DNA of 5,197 nucleotides from Acidobacteriaceae bacterium (GTDB taxonomy: Bacteria; Acidobacteriota; Terriglobia; Terriglobales; Acidobacteriaceae), in NCBI GenBank assembly GCA_003152795.1, contig PMBA01000166.1, positions 16,519 through 21,715 on the forward strand. Direction: 5' to 3'. This document shows, in pieces, positions 1-5,197 of this stretch (positions are counted from its first letter, which is position 1; every line of letters starts with the position of its first letter). Below the pieces are notes generated by a model. The model ran no database searches, was not told the origin of the DNA, and saw only the letters and a program-made list of their open reading frames with translations. A program made the translations under genes and the position numbers.

Positions 1-555
1 CGCAACGTCGAGCACGTAGAGATAGTTCAGCTGGTCCGAGGCTTTTCCCCACAGGGGTTCGAGCGCGCGAATCGCATCGGTCCAGCGATCGTTGAAGAAG
101 TAGCAAAGGCCCAGCAGATAGCGGGCCTGGTAGGAATCGGGCAACTGCCGCACGACCGACTCAAACGGATGGATCGCCCGCAAGAAATCGTTCTGGCGGA
201 AATATACCAGCCCGATGTTCAGCCGGATACCCGCAATGCTGGGAGCAAGTTTCTCGGCCCGGTGCAGCATTTCGAGAGCCTGCGGCCATTGCTTACGGCG
301 CATGTGAATCACGCCAAGGTTCGCGTATGCCCCGGCCACGCCGTCGTTGATCGCCAGCACCTGCCGGAAATCGCGCTCGGCTTCATCGAGCTTGCCAGCC
401 TGGAGCGCAGCTTCCCCAGCTTCAAACAGCTTTTGCGGATCGCGCGCCGCCGCTCCAGTTCCAGCTTGCGCCGCGCTCTGCGCGCTGGCTCCACTCGGAA
501 GGAGAAGCAGCAAGAGAACGGCGAAGATCATGCGCAAGCTTGACACTCGATTCAT
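1..555 (-). CDS. Exported tetratricopeptide-repeat protein, N-terminal 185 residues (cut by left window edge)
   Basis: Reading the minus strand from an ATG at 555 gives an uninterrupted frame to the window edge. Residues 1-25 form a clear Sec signal peptide: basic n-region (R3, R8), a leucine-rich core at about 9-19, then an A-S-A cleavage motif before Q26. Residues 40-174 hold about four 34-residue TPR units, starting near 42, 75, 109 and 143. They show the TPR pattern of A/L/G positions in helix A and an Ala-Ile/Leu pair in helix B (for example AYANLGVIHMRRKQWPQAL). A fifth unit begins at the edge. TPRs are protein-protein scaffolds, so a periplasmic or surface partner-binding role is likely, but no catalytic domain is visible and the partner is unknown. 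The 555 start is preferred over the in-frame ATG at 531 because it supplies the positive n-region; its ribosome site (AGGA two bases upstream of the ATG) is poorly spaced, so 531 remains possible. The gene is divergent from lacI. Confidence 0.85.
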   Translation of the reverse strand, partial: MNRVSSLRMIFAVLLLLLLPSGASAQSAAQAGTGAAARDPQKLFEAGEAALQAGKLDEAERDFRQVLAINDGVAGAYANLGVIHMRRKQWPQALEMLHRAEKLAPSIAGIRLNIGLVYFRQNDFLRAIHPFESVVRQLPDSYQARYLLGLCYFFNDRWTDAIRALEPLWGKASDQLNYLYVLDVA

Positions 556-568
556 CGTCCTGTAGTGT
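540..568 (+). promoter_or_regulatory. Predicted sigma70-type promoter of the LacI-family gene
   Basis: A perfect -35 hexamer TTGACA lies at 540-545. A 17-bp spacer separates it from a -10-like TAGTGT at 563-568, which matches TATAAT at four of six positions including the key A2 and T6. Transcription would start near 575, leaving about 25 nt before the ATG at 600 with its Shine-Dalgarno. The -35 box lies inside the signal-peptide codons of the divergent TPR gene, so a polymerase bound here would cover that gene's start codon at 553-555. Seen in sequence; activity is inferred. Confidence 0.6.
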
Positions 569-569
569 C
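542..569. repeat. Short inverted repeat over the lacI promoter and TPR gene start
   Basis: GACACT at 542-547 is the exact reverse complement of AGTGTC at 564-569, with a 16-bp gap. The arms overlap the -35 and -10 boxes of lacI and flank the TPR start codon. The 22-bp centre-to-centre distance is about two helical turns, which fits a dimer touching one DNA face. Six-base arms can arise by chance, and LacI-family operators are normally compact palindromes, so assigning it to the neighbouring regulator is speculative. Confidence 0.3.
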
Positions 570-590
570 CGCCAGCAAGAGGCTAAATTC

Positions 591-596
591 AAGGAG
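591..596 (+). promoter_or_regulatory. Ribosome binding site deciding the lacI start
   Basis: AAGGAG sits three bases before the ATG at 600. The spacing is shorter than ideal, but it is the only good Shine-Dalgarno in the spacer. It supports a start at 600 rather than the in-frame TTG at 540, which is itself part of the -35 box. Confidence 0.65.
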
Positions 597-599
597 TCC

Positions 600-1742
600 A
601 TGGAATCTGCCGATTCGAAGCCTACGCGAAACGCCTCGGCGAAGTCCCGCCGGGTGTCGAGCTCCGAGCCCTCCCGCAAACGGTCCCAGTCGGCAGCGGT
701 CACCATCCGCGACGTCGCCGAACGGAGCGGATTTTCATCGGCGACGGTTTCCATTGTCCTGAACAACGCGCCCCTGGCGCGCTACATTCCCGATACCACC
801 AAAGAGCGCATCCAGCGCGCCGCGTCGCATCTCGGCTATCGTCCCAACTTGTTTGCCCGATCGCTGCGTGGCCGCCGCAGTCATACCGTCGGGGTCATGG
901 TCTTCGACATGACCGACCCTTATTGCACGCTGGTGCTTCGGGGTATTGAAAACACACTCTTCCAGTCGTCGTATCTCCCCATTCTTACCGATGTACACAA
1001 CGAGCGCAGCCGCTTTGAGCGGTATCTCGAGATGCTGCTGGACCGGCGGATCGAAGGCCTGGTCGTGCTGGCGAACTGGCTGTTTGTGGACATCAACGTT
1101 CTCGCCGATCTGGAGAAAAACAACATTCCCACCGCGACCGTCGGCCGCGATCTGAAGAACGACAAGATCAGCTCGGTGATCGTGGACAACACCGCGGGCG
1201 CGCGGGCGGCGCTGGAACATCTCCATTCGCTCGGTCATCGTAAGATCGCGTTCATCCGCGGCCCGCGTCAACTATCGGACACCGAACCTCGCTGGCGGGG
1301 AGTCCGCGCCCTGGCCCGCGAGCGCAACCTCGAACTGGACTCGCGGCTGATCGTCGACCTGCCAGAGTCTGGAGATCCGTTCTCAAGTTTCGAACAAGGC
1401 TACAAATTAACGGAGGAATTGCTGCGCCGGCGGCGTCCCTTCACGGCGCTGATGGCTTTCGACGACATGACGGCGTTTGGCGCCATTCGCGCGCTGGGCA
1501 AGGCGGGGATTCGCGTGCCCGAGCAATGCTCGGTGGTGGGCTTCGACGACGTTGCGCCGGCTGCCATCTATTCTCCCGCGCTGACCACGGTGCGCCAGCC
1601 CATGGAAGTTATGGGAACGGCCGCAGCGACCATCGTTCTCGACGCCATCAACGCCAATCTGGAAAAGAAGCCAACCCGCACCATCCATCGCCAAATCGTC
1701 CCGGAACTGATCGTGCGGGAGTCCACGCGCAGCGTAAAGTAG
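600..1742 (+). CDS. LacI/GalR-family transcriptional regulator
   Basis: Complete 380-residue DNA-binding regulator. The helix-turn-helix spans about 34-57 (VTIRDVAERSGFSSATVSIV), with a recognition helix at 46-55. The hinge follows with the family LGYRPN motif at 78-83 and a leucine at 89 equivalent to the minor-groove leucine of LacI. A periplasmic-binding-protein-like ligand domain runs from about 95 to 374: VGVMVFDMTDPY (97-108), IEGLVVL (151-157), LGHRKIAFIRGP (211-222), R231 in RWRG (aligning with sugar-contacting Arg197 of LacI), D288 in FDDM (aligning with LacI Asp274), SVVGFDD (311-317) and LTTVRQP (328-334). The fold and ligand residues suggest a sugar or similar effector, which I cannot name. 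Usual family length is about 330-350; the excess is a Ser/Arg/Lys-rich N-terminal extension of about 33 residues. The recognition helix has Ile at 52 where LacI has Arg22, so its operator should differ from lacO. It has its own promoter and lies 234 bp upstream of a co-oriented outer-membrane receptor, its most likely target. No convincing terminator follows. Confidence 0.95.
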   Translation: MESADSKPTRNASAKSRRVSSSEPSRKRSQSAAVTIRDVAERSGFSSATVSIVLNNAPLARYIPDTTKERIQRAASHLGYRPNLFARSLRGRRSHTVGVMVFDMTDPYCTLVLRGIENTLFQSSYLPILTDVHNERSRFERYLEMLLDRRIEGLVVLANWLFVDINVLADLEKNNIPTATVGRDLKNDKISSVIVDNTAGARAALEHLHSLGHRKIAFIRGPRQLSDTEPRWRGVRALARERNLELDSRLIVDLPESGDPFSSFEQGYKLTEELLRRRRPFTALMAFDDMTAFGAIRALGKAGIRVPEQCSVVGFDDVAPAAIYSPALTTVRQPMEVMGTAAATIVLDAINANLEKKPTRTIHRQIVPELIVRESTRSVK

Positions 1743-1773
1743 CGGCTGGGGACCGCAAGGCCTGTATTTTCGC

Positions 1774-1802
1774 TTGACACACACAGAGTCCTGAAGCAGT
1801 AT
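1774..1802 (+). promoter_or_regulatory. Predicted sigma70-type promoter of the TonB-dependent receptor gene
   Basis: A perfect -35 TTGACA at 1774-1779 is followed after 17 bp by CAGTAT at 1797-1802. This is a weak -10 (three of six matches) but keeps A2, A5 and T6. The region around 1761-1840 is noticeably more AT-rich than the surrounding coding DNA. It lies only 31 bp after the lacI stop, so the receptor has its own promoter in addition to any read-through from lacI. The nine bases GCTTGACAC around this -35 recur exactly at the lacI -35 (538-546). The exact -10 is uncertain. Confidence 0.5.
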
Positions 1803-1817
1803 TGATACGTTTTAATA
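1800..1817. promoter_or_regulatory. Candidate LacI-family operator upstream of the receptor gene
   Basis: TATTGATACGTTTTAATA is an 18-bp even palindrome centred on the CG at 1808-1809, with seven of nine base pairs matching across the axis. The mismatches are at 1804/1813 and 1806/1811. Even symmetry around a central CpG is the typical form of LacI/GalR-family operators, because the hinge leucines intercalate at that step. Its position over the proposed -10 and transcription start would suit repression. An overlapping GTAT-TG-ATAC repeat (1799-1808) offers an alternative symmetry. No similar site is visible near the lacI promoter, so autoregulation by the same motif is not supported. Confidence 0.5.
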
Positions 1818-1976
1818 AAGGCATTTCACGGTTTTTGAGGGTGGAACGCGGGAGGAGCCGGACGGGCAAACGTTCGGCGGCCCAGCAGAAACAAGAATCG
1901 CATCAAGCGCTGGATGGCCGGGTGGTTCCGGAGGTCCGGCGTTTGTGCTTCCCAGAAAAGGCGAGAGAGGTCAGCT
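1809..1976 (+). other. Long 5' leader of the receptor mRNA, no recognised riboswitch
   Basis: If transcription starts just after the -10 near 1809, the leader is about 168 nt. It is GC-rich and can form short hairpins; for example GCCGG at 1917-1921 can pair with CCGGC at 1936-1940. I recognise no riboswitch, T-box or conserved RNA motif. A GGAGGAG at 1851-1857 resembles a ribosome site but has no start codon at a suitable distance. The open frame crossing this stretch reads into the receptor gene out of frame and has no protein-like character. Confidence 0.35.
1963..1970 (+). promoter_or_regulatory. Ribosome binding site of the receptor gene
   Basis: The purine run GAGAGAGG ends six bases before the ATG at 1977. 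This is good Shine-Dalgarno spacing and fixes the start that yields a proper signal peptide. Confidence 0.65.
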
Positions 1977-1996
1977 ATGAGAATTCGTCAGCTATG
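1970..1996 (+). repeat. Tandem-like 10-bp direct repeat at the receptor start codon
   Basis: GTCAGCTATG occurs at 1970-1979 and again at 1987-1996, 17 bp apart. Each copy contains an ATG. The first is the real start; the second is out of frame, lacks a Shine-Dalgarno and opens only about 28 codons. It may be chance or a remnant of a small duplication. Confidence 0.4.
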
Positions 1997-4900
1997 CGGA
2001 GTGGCGGTAGCGGTGTTCATGCTTTCGGCGGCATTGGTGCGTGCCCAGGACACAGCCTCGTTGACCGGAACGGTTCGTGACTCCAGCGGCGCCAGTGTCG
2101 TGAACGCGCAGGTTGCGGTCACCAGCGCGGAGCACGGAATCAATCGGGCAACGACGACAAATTCCGACGGCGATTACTCAGTTCCCGCGTTGCCGGCGCC
2201 TGGAACGTACAACCTGACGGTGACGGCACCAGGCTTCAAGAAGTATTCGGCGAGGGGCGTTGTCCTCGATGTCGCGCAGAAGGCGCGGGTGGACGTGGCT
2301 CTGCAAGTCGGCGCCGCGAGCACGGAAGTGACGGTCGAGGGGACAAGCGTGGCCCAGGTAGAAACGCAAAGCTCGGAAATGGCGGGCACGGTCACGGGCA
2401 AGGAAATCTCCCAGTTGGAACTGAACGGCCGCAACTTTACGCAGTTGGTCACTCTGGTTCCGGGCATCAGCAACCAGACGGGACAGGATGAGGGACAAGT
2501 CGGGATCACGGGAAGCGTTCAATACAGCATGAATGGGGGCCGCGTCGAATACAACAACTGGGAACTCGATGGCGGCGACAACATGGACAATGGGAGCAAC
2601 GGCAGCTTGAACGTTTTTCCCAGTATCGACGCGATCGCGGAGTTCAAGGTGCTGACCTCGAACTACGGCGCGCAATACGGACGCAACGGCTCGGGGACGG
2701 TCGAGACCGAACTCAAGTCCGGGAGCAGCGCCTTCCACGGCGACCTCTACGAGTTTGTCCGCAACGATGATTTCAACGCCAAGAACTACTTCACACCTTC
2801 AGTGGCGCCGTACAAGAAGAACGATTTTGGCGGTACCATCGGCGGCCCGGTTTACATTCCCGGCGTTTACAACCAAGACAAGCAGAGAACGTTCTTTTTC
2901 TATTCCGAGGAATGGCACCGGGACATCGTCGCTGGAACAGTCTTCAACCAACCCGTTCCCTACAGCCAGGAACGTACGGGCAATTTCAGCGATGTGTGCC
3001 CGGATGGCAGCGGCTCGTTTGCCAACTGCCCGGTAGAACCTGCATTGCTCAACGGAGTTTCAAACCCGCTGGCTGGCCAGTATTTCCCGGGCAACCAGGT
3101 GCCCGTCTCCACCGTTGCTACGGCGCTGCTGCCGCTGATCCCGGTGGGGACCATCGATGCTCCCGGGGCGTCGGTTTACCTTGCGTCCCCCTCGCAGCCC
3201 ACGAAGTGGCGCGAAGAACTGTTCCGCATCGATCACAACCTTACCGAACACAATCGGCTCTCCTTCCACTACGTCCACGATTCCTGGGATCAAGTCCAAT
3301 CCTCCACTCTTTGGACGGGCAGCTCATTCCCGACCGTGCAAACCGACTTTAAGGGGCCGGCGGTCAGCTTGCTGGCGCGCCTTACGACCACGATTTCACC
3401 GACTCTGCTCAACGAGTTTGTGGCCAGTTACACGACCGACCACCTGGTGATGAAGTCGGTGGGCACTCCCTCGGCAACCGCGTGGCAACTTCCGCAGGGC
3501 GGCATTCCGGGGCTGGGCTACCTGTTCAACAACGGCTTTGGCGGGAAGTTGCCCACCATTTCCGTTACCGGCGGAACCGAGTACGGCGCGAACGGGTTCT
3601 TCATGGATCCGGCGGGTGAGTGGCCCGAGGGTCCCTATAACTCGAATCCGACTTACACCTATCGCGACAACCTGACTAAGATCATGGGGAAGCATAACCT
3701 GGCGTTCGGCGCTTACTTTGTCGCCGCGCAAAAAAATGAGCTCAGCAGTGTCTTGACCGACGGCCAACTCGGATTCGACACCGGCTCGACCGTGACTACA
3801 GGGAATCCCTTTGCCGACCTGCTGATTGGCAACATTTCAAGCTATTCACAAGGCAGCAACCAGGTGAAGTTTTATAATCGCTACAAGATTCTGGAGCCTT
3901 TTTTCCAGGACGACTGGCGAGTTACCCCGCGTTTGACTCTAAATCTTGGTTTGCGCGTCAGCCTGTTTGGCACCTATCGCGAGAAGTTCGGAAACGCTTA
4001 TAACTGGGACCCGGCGGTTTATAGTGCGAACGCGGCCAGCGCGGCTCAAATCGACGCCGATCCAAGTTCACCCACTTATGGCGACCTGACGGGCGTTGGC
4101 AACCCTTATCTTGGACTGGTGCACTGTGGCACAAACGGCGTTCCCGTGGGGTGCTCCAAGGGACACCTGTTCAACCCCGCGCCGCGCATCGGCTTTGCCT
4201 TCGATCCCTGGGGGAACGGCAAGACAGCCATCCGCGGTGGTTACGGAATTTTCTTTGAGCACACCAACGGGAACGAGGCGAACACGGAGTCGCTGGAGGG
4301 TCAAACCTCGCAGCTCCTGCAAGTCGCATCAGCTCCGCCCAACATATCGGGCTATCAGAACATCGGGTCGGGAGGATCGGGCGCGACGGGGCCGCTTAGT
4401 TTTATTTCGATTCCCGATAAGACGACCTGGCCTTACATGCAGCAATGGCACCTTGACCTTCAGCGCGAACTTCCGCAACACGTCGTGTTCACCGTCTCCT
4501 ATGTGGGCAGCAAGGGGACGCATCTTACACGGCAGAGCGACTTGAACCAGGTTCATCCGCTTTCGGGCACAAATCCGTATAAGGTTGGCGAGGCCATCGG
4601 TCCCAACGATTGCGCCAGTGGGACGACACCGAGCGGCGCCGTTATCCCGGGCTACAATCCCGACGGCGTCCCCGCCGATCAGAGCGGGGCAGGCATCAAC
4701 ATGTTCATTGCATGCGCCAACGACGCGGATTTTTTCCGCCCGTACTACGGGATTGGCAGGATCAATCGCATTGAGACAGCCGGGTCTTCGAGCTATCACG
4801 CCCTGGAGGTCTCGGCCCTTAGAACCATAGGCGGACTCACTTTGGATTTCTCCTACACCTACGCCCATGCCATCGACGATTCATCGGACAAGAACGATGT

Positions 4901-5197
4901 CGGTTTCGTGAATACGTACAACCCGGCTTCCAATCGAGCCAGTTCGACTTTCGATGTCCGGCACGCGCTCAATTTCACTTATGTCTATGATCTGCCGTTC
5001 TTCAAGAAATCCGGGCTCAGCCACACGTTCCTCGGTGGTTGGCAGTGGTCCGGCATTGCGAATTACTCCACCGGAACTCCCTTCAGCGTGTTCAACACAA
5101 CCGCGCCCACCGATAGCGCCGGGGTTGGCAACGGCGTGGGGAGTGGTTCCTACGCGGATCGGGTCGGCAATCCCAAAGCGGATGTCCCGCCTTCCCC
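1977..5197 (+). CDS. TonB-dependent receptor, Oar-like with carboxypeptidase-regulatory-like domain (C-terminus cut by right edge)
   Basis: The frame is open for 1073 codons to the window edge. A signal peptide (R2, R4, hydrophobic core 8-21, VRA before Q24) sends it to the outer membrane. Residues 27-111 are a carboxypeptidase-regulatory-like beta-sandwich (SLTGTVRDSSGASV; later GDYSVPALPAPGTYNLTV and PGFKKY). TEVTVEG at 116-122 sits where a TonB-box-like segment is expected. The plug follows: NGRNFTQLVTLVPGI (150-164), the WELDGGDNMDNG loop (195-206), and IAEFKVLTSNYGAQYGRNG leading to SSAFHGDLYEFVRND (about 220-265). Barrel landmarks usual in this family include NDFGGTIGGPV (282-292), KQRTFFFYSEEW (302-313), FFQDDWRVTPRLTLNLGLR (642-660), NPAPRIGFAFDP (733-744), a YGIGRIN/SSYHAL stretch (924-942), YTYAHAIDDSS (960-970) and FDVRHALNFTYVYDLPF (992-1008). 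Relatives run about 1050-1250 residues, so only the last strands are missing. It probably imports a ligand across the outer membrane using TonB energy; the adjacent LacI regulator hints at a carbohydrate-related ligand. No SusD-like partner is visible in the window. Confidence 0.93.
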   Translation, partial: MRIRQLCGVAVAVFMLSAALVRAQDTASLTGTVRDSSGASVVNAQVAVTSAEHGINRATTTNSDGDYSVPALPAPGTYNLTVTAPGFKKYSARGVVLDVAQKARVDVALQVGAASTEVTVEGTSVAQVETQSSEMAGTVTGKEISQLELNGRNFTQLVTLVPGISNQTGQDEGQVGITGSVQYSMNGGRVEYNNWELDGGDNMDNGSNGSLNVFPSIDAIAEFKVLTSNYGAQYGRNGSGTVETELKSGSSAFHGDLYEFVRNDDFNAKNYFTPSVAPYKKNDFGGTIGGPVYIPGVYNQDKQRTFFFYSEEWHRDIVAGTVFNQPVPYSQERTGNFSDVCPDGSGSFANCPVEPALLNGVSNPLAGQYFPGNQVPVSTVATALLPLIPVGTIDAPGASVYLASPSQPTKWREELFRIDHNLTEHNRLSFHYVHDSWDQVQSSTLWTGSSFPTVQTDFKGPAVSLLARLTTTISPTLLNEFVASYTTDHLVMKSVGTPSATAWQLPQGGIPGLGYLFNNGFGGKLPTISVTGGTEYGANGFFMDPAGEWPEGPYNSNPTYTYRDNLTKIMGKHNLAFGAYFVAAQKNELSSVLTDGQLGFDTGSTVTTGNPFADLLIGNISSYSQGSNQVKFYNRYKILEPFFQDDWRVTPRLTLNLGLRVSLFGTYREKFGNAYNWDPAVYSANAASAAQIDADPSSPTYGDLTGVGNPYLGLVHCGTNGVPVGCSKGHLFNPAPRIGFAFDPWGNGKTAIRGGYGIFFEHTNGNEANTESLEGQTSQLLQVASAPPNISGYQNIGSGGSGATGPLSFISIPDKTTWPYMQQWHLDLQRELPQHVVFTVSYVGSKGTHLTRQSDLNQVHPLSGTNPYKVGEAIGPNDCASGTTPSGAVIPGYNPDGVPADQSGAGINMFIACANDADFFRPYYGIGRINRIETAGSSSYHALEVSALRTIGGLTLDFSYTYAHAIDDSSDKNDVGFVNTYNPASNRASSTFDVRHALNFTYVYDLPFFKKSGLSHTFLGGWQWSGIANYSTGTPFSVFNTTAPTDSAGVGNGVGSGSYADRVGNPKADVPPS

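Noticed and set aside
169..543. Plus-strand open frame of 124 codons opposite the left-hand gene
   Set aside because: It is antisense to the TPR gene, whose minus-strand frame gives a textbook signal peptide and repeats; the plus-strand translation has no recognisable pattern.
540..599. Earlier TTG start for the LacI-family gene, adding 20 residues
   Set aside because: The TTG is part of the -35 hexamer and lacks a ribosome site, while the ATG at 600 has AAGGAG just upstream.
735..1271. Minus-strand open frame of 178 codons inside lacI
   Set aside because: It is a shadow of the lacI coding frame in GC-rich DNA; the plus strand carries the full LacI-family motif series.
1742..1770. Possible intrinsic terminator after lacI (GCGG/CCGC stem, then TTTT)
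   Set aside because: The stem is only four base pairs and the T-run starts ten bases after it, so it does not fit a rho-independent terminator.
1802..2080. 92-codon open frame starting at TTG in the leader
   Set aside because: Its start lies within the operator-like site, it has no ribosome site, and it overlaps the receptor start in a different frame.
2178..2738. 186-codon minus-strand frame within the receptor
   Set aside because: It is antisense to the plug domain and lacks features of a real protein; it is a coding shadow.
3730..3740. A7 run forming a slippery-looking A-AAA-AAT in the receptor frame, with TGA immediately in the -1 frame
   Set aside because: No downstream stimulatory structure is evident, and a truncated barrel would not be functional; single A-runs of this size occur by chance.
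4329..4868. 179-codon minus-strand frame opposite the receptor C-terminal half
   Set aside because: The plus-strand frame carries conserved receptor motifs over the same stretch; the reverse frame has no ribosome site or recognisable domain.

Overview
The window looks like a piece of an Acidobacteriota chromosome. This is inferred from the gene families and from a base composition that I judge by eye to be moderately GC-rich; I ran no search. The key indicator is a very large outer-membrane receptor with an N-terminal carboxypeptidase-regulatory-like domain, a TonB plug and a long beta-barrel (the Oar-like type). This type is heavily expanded in Acidobacteriota such as Solibacter and Koribacter. 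Here it sits directly behind a LacI-family regulator.

Layout. (1) Positions 1-555, minus strand: the N-terminal 185 residues of an exported tetratricopeptide-repeat protein, cut by the left window edge. (2) Positions 556-599: a 44-bp divergent spacer. The lacI promoter overlaps the start of the TPR gene. (3) Positions 600-1742, plus strand: a complete 380-residue LacI/GalR-family regulator with an unusual basic N-terminal extension. (4) Positions 1743-1976: a 234-bp intergenic region. It carries a consensus -35 box, a likely -10, an 18-bp imperfect palindrome with a central CG placed over the -10/transcription start, and a leader of roughly 170 nt. (5) Positions 1977-5197, plus strand: the first 1073 residues of the TonB-dependent receptor, still open at the right edge.

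How the genes may work together (inference): the LacI-type protein probably senses a sugar or sugar-derived ligand and controls the adjacent receptor through the palindrome at 1800-1817. The receptor would move a ligand across the outer membrane. The TPR protein is exported and may belong to the same envelope function, but nothing in the sequence ties it to the receptor except divergence from lacI. No RNA genes, mobile elements, CRISPR arrays or integration sites were seen. Nothing here is clearly a new kind of system. The most useful lead is the LacI operator candidate and the regulator-receptor pair it implies.
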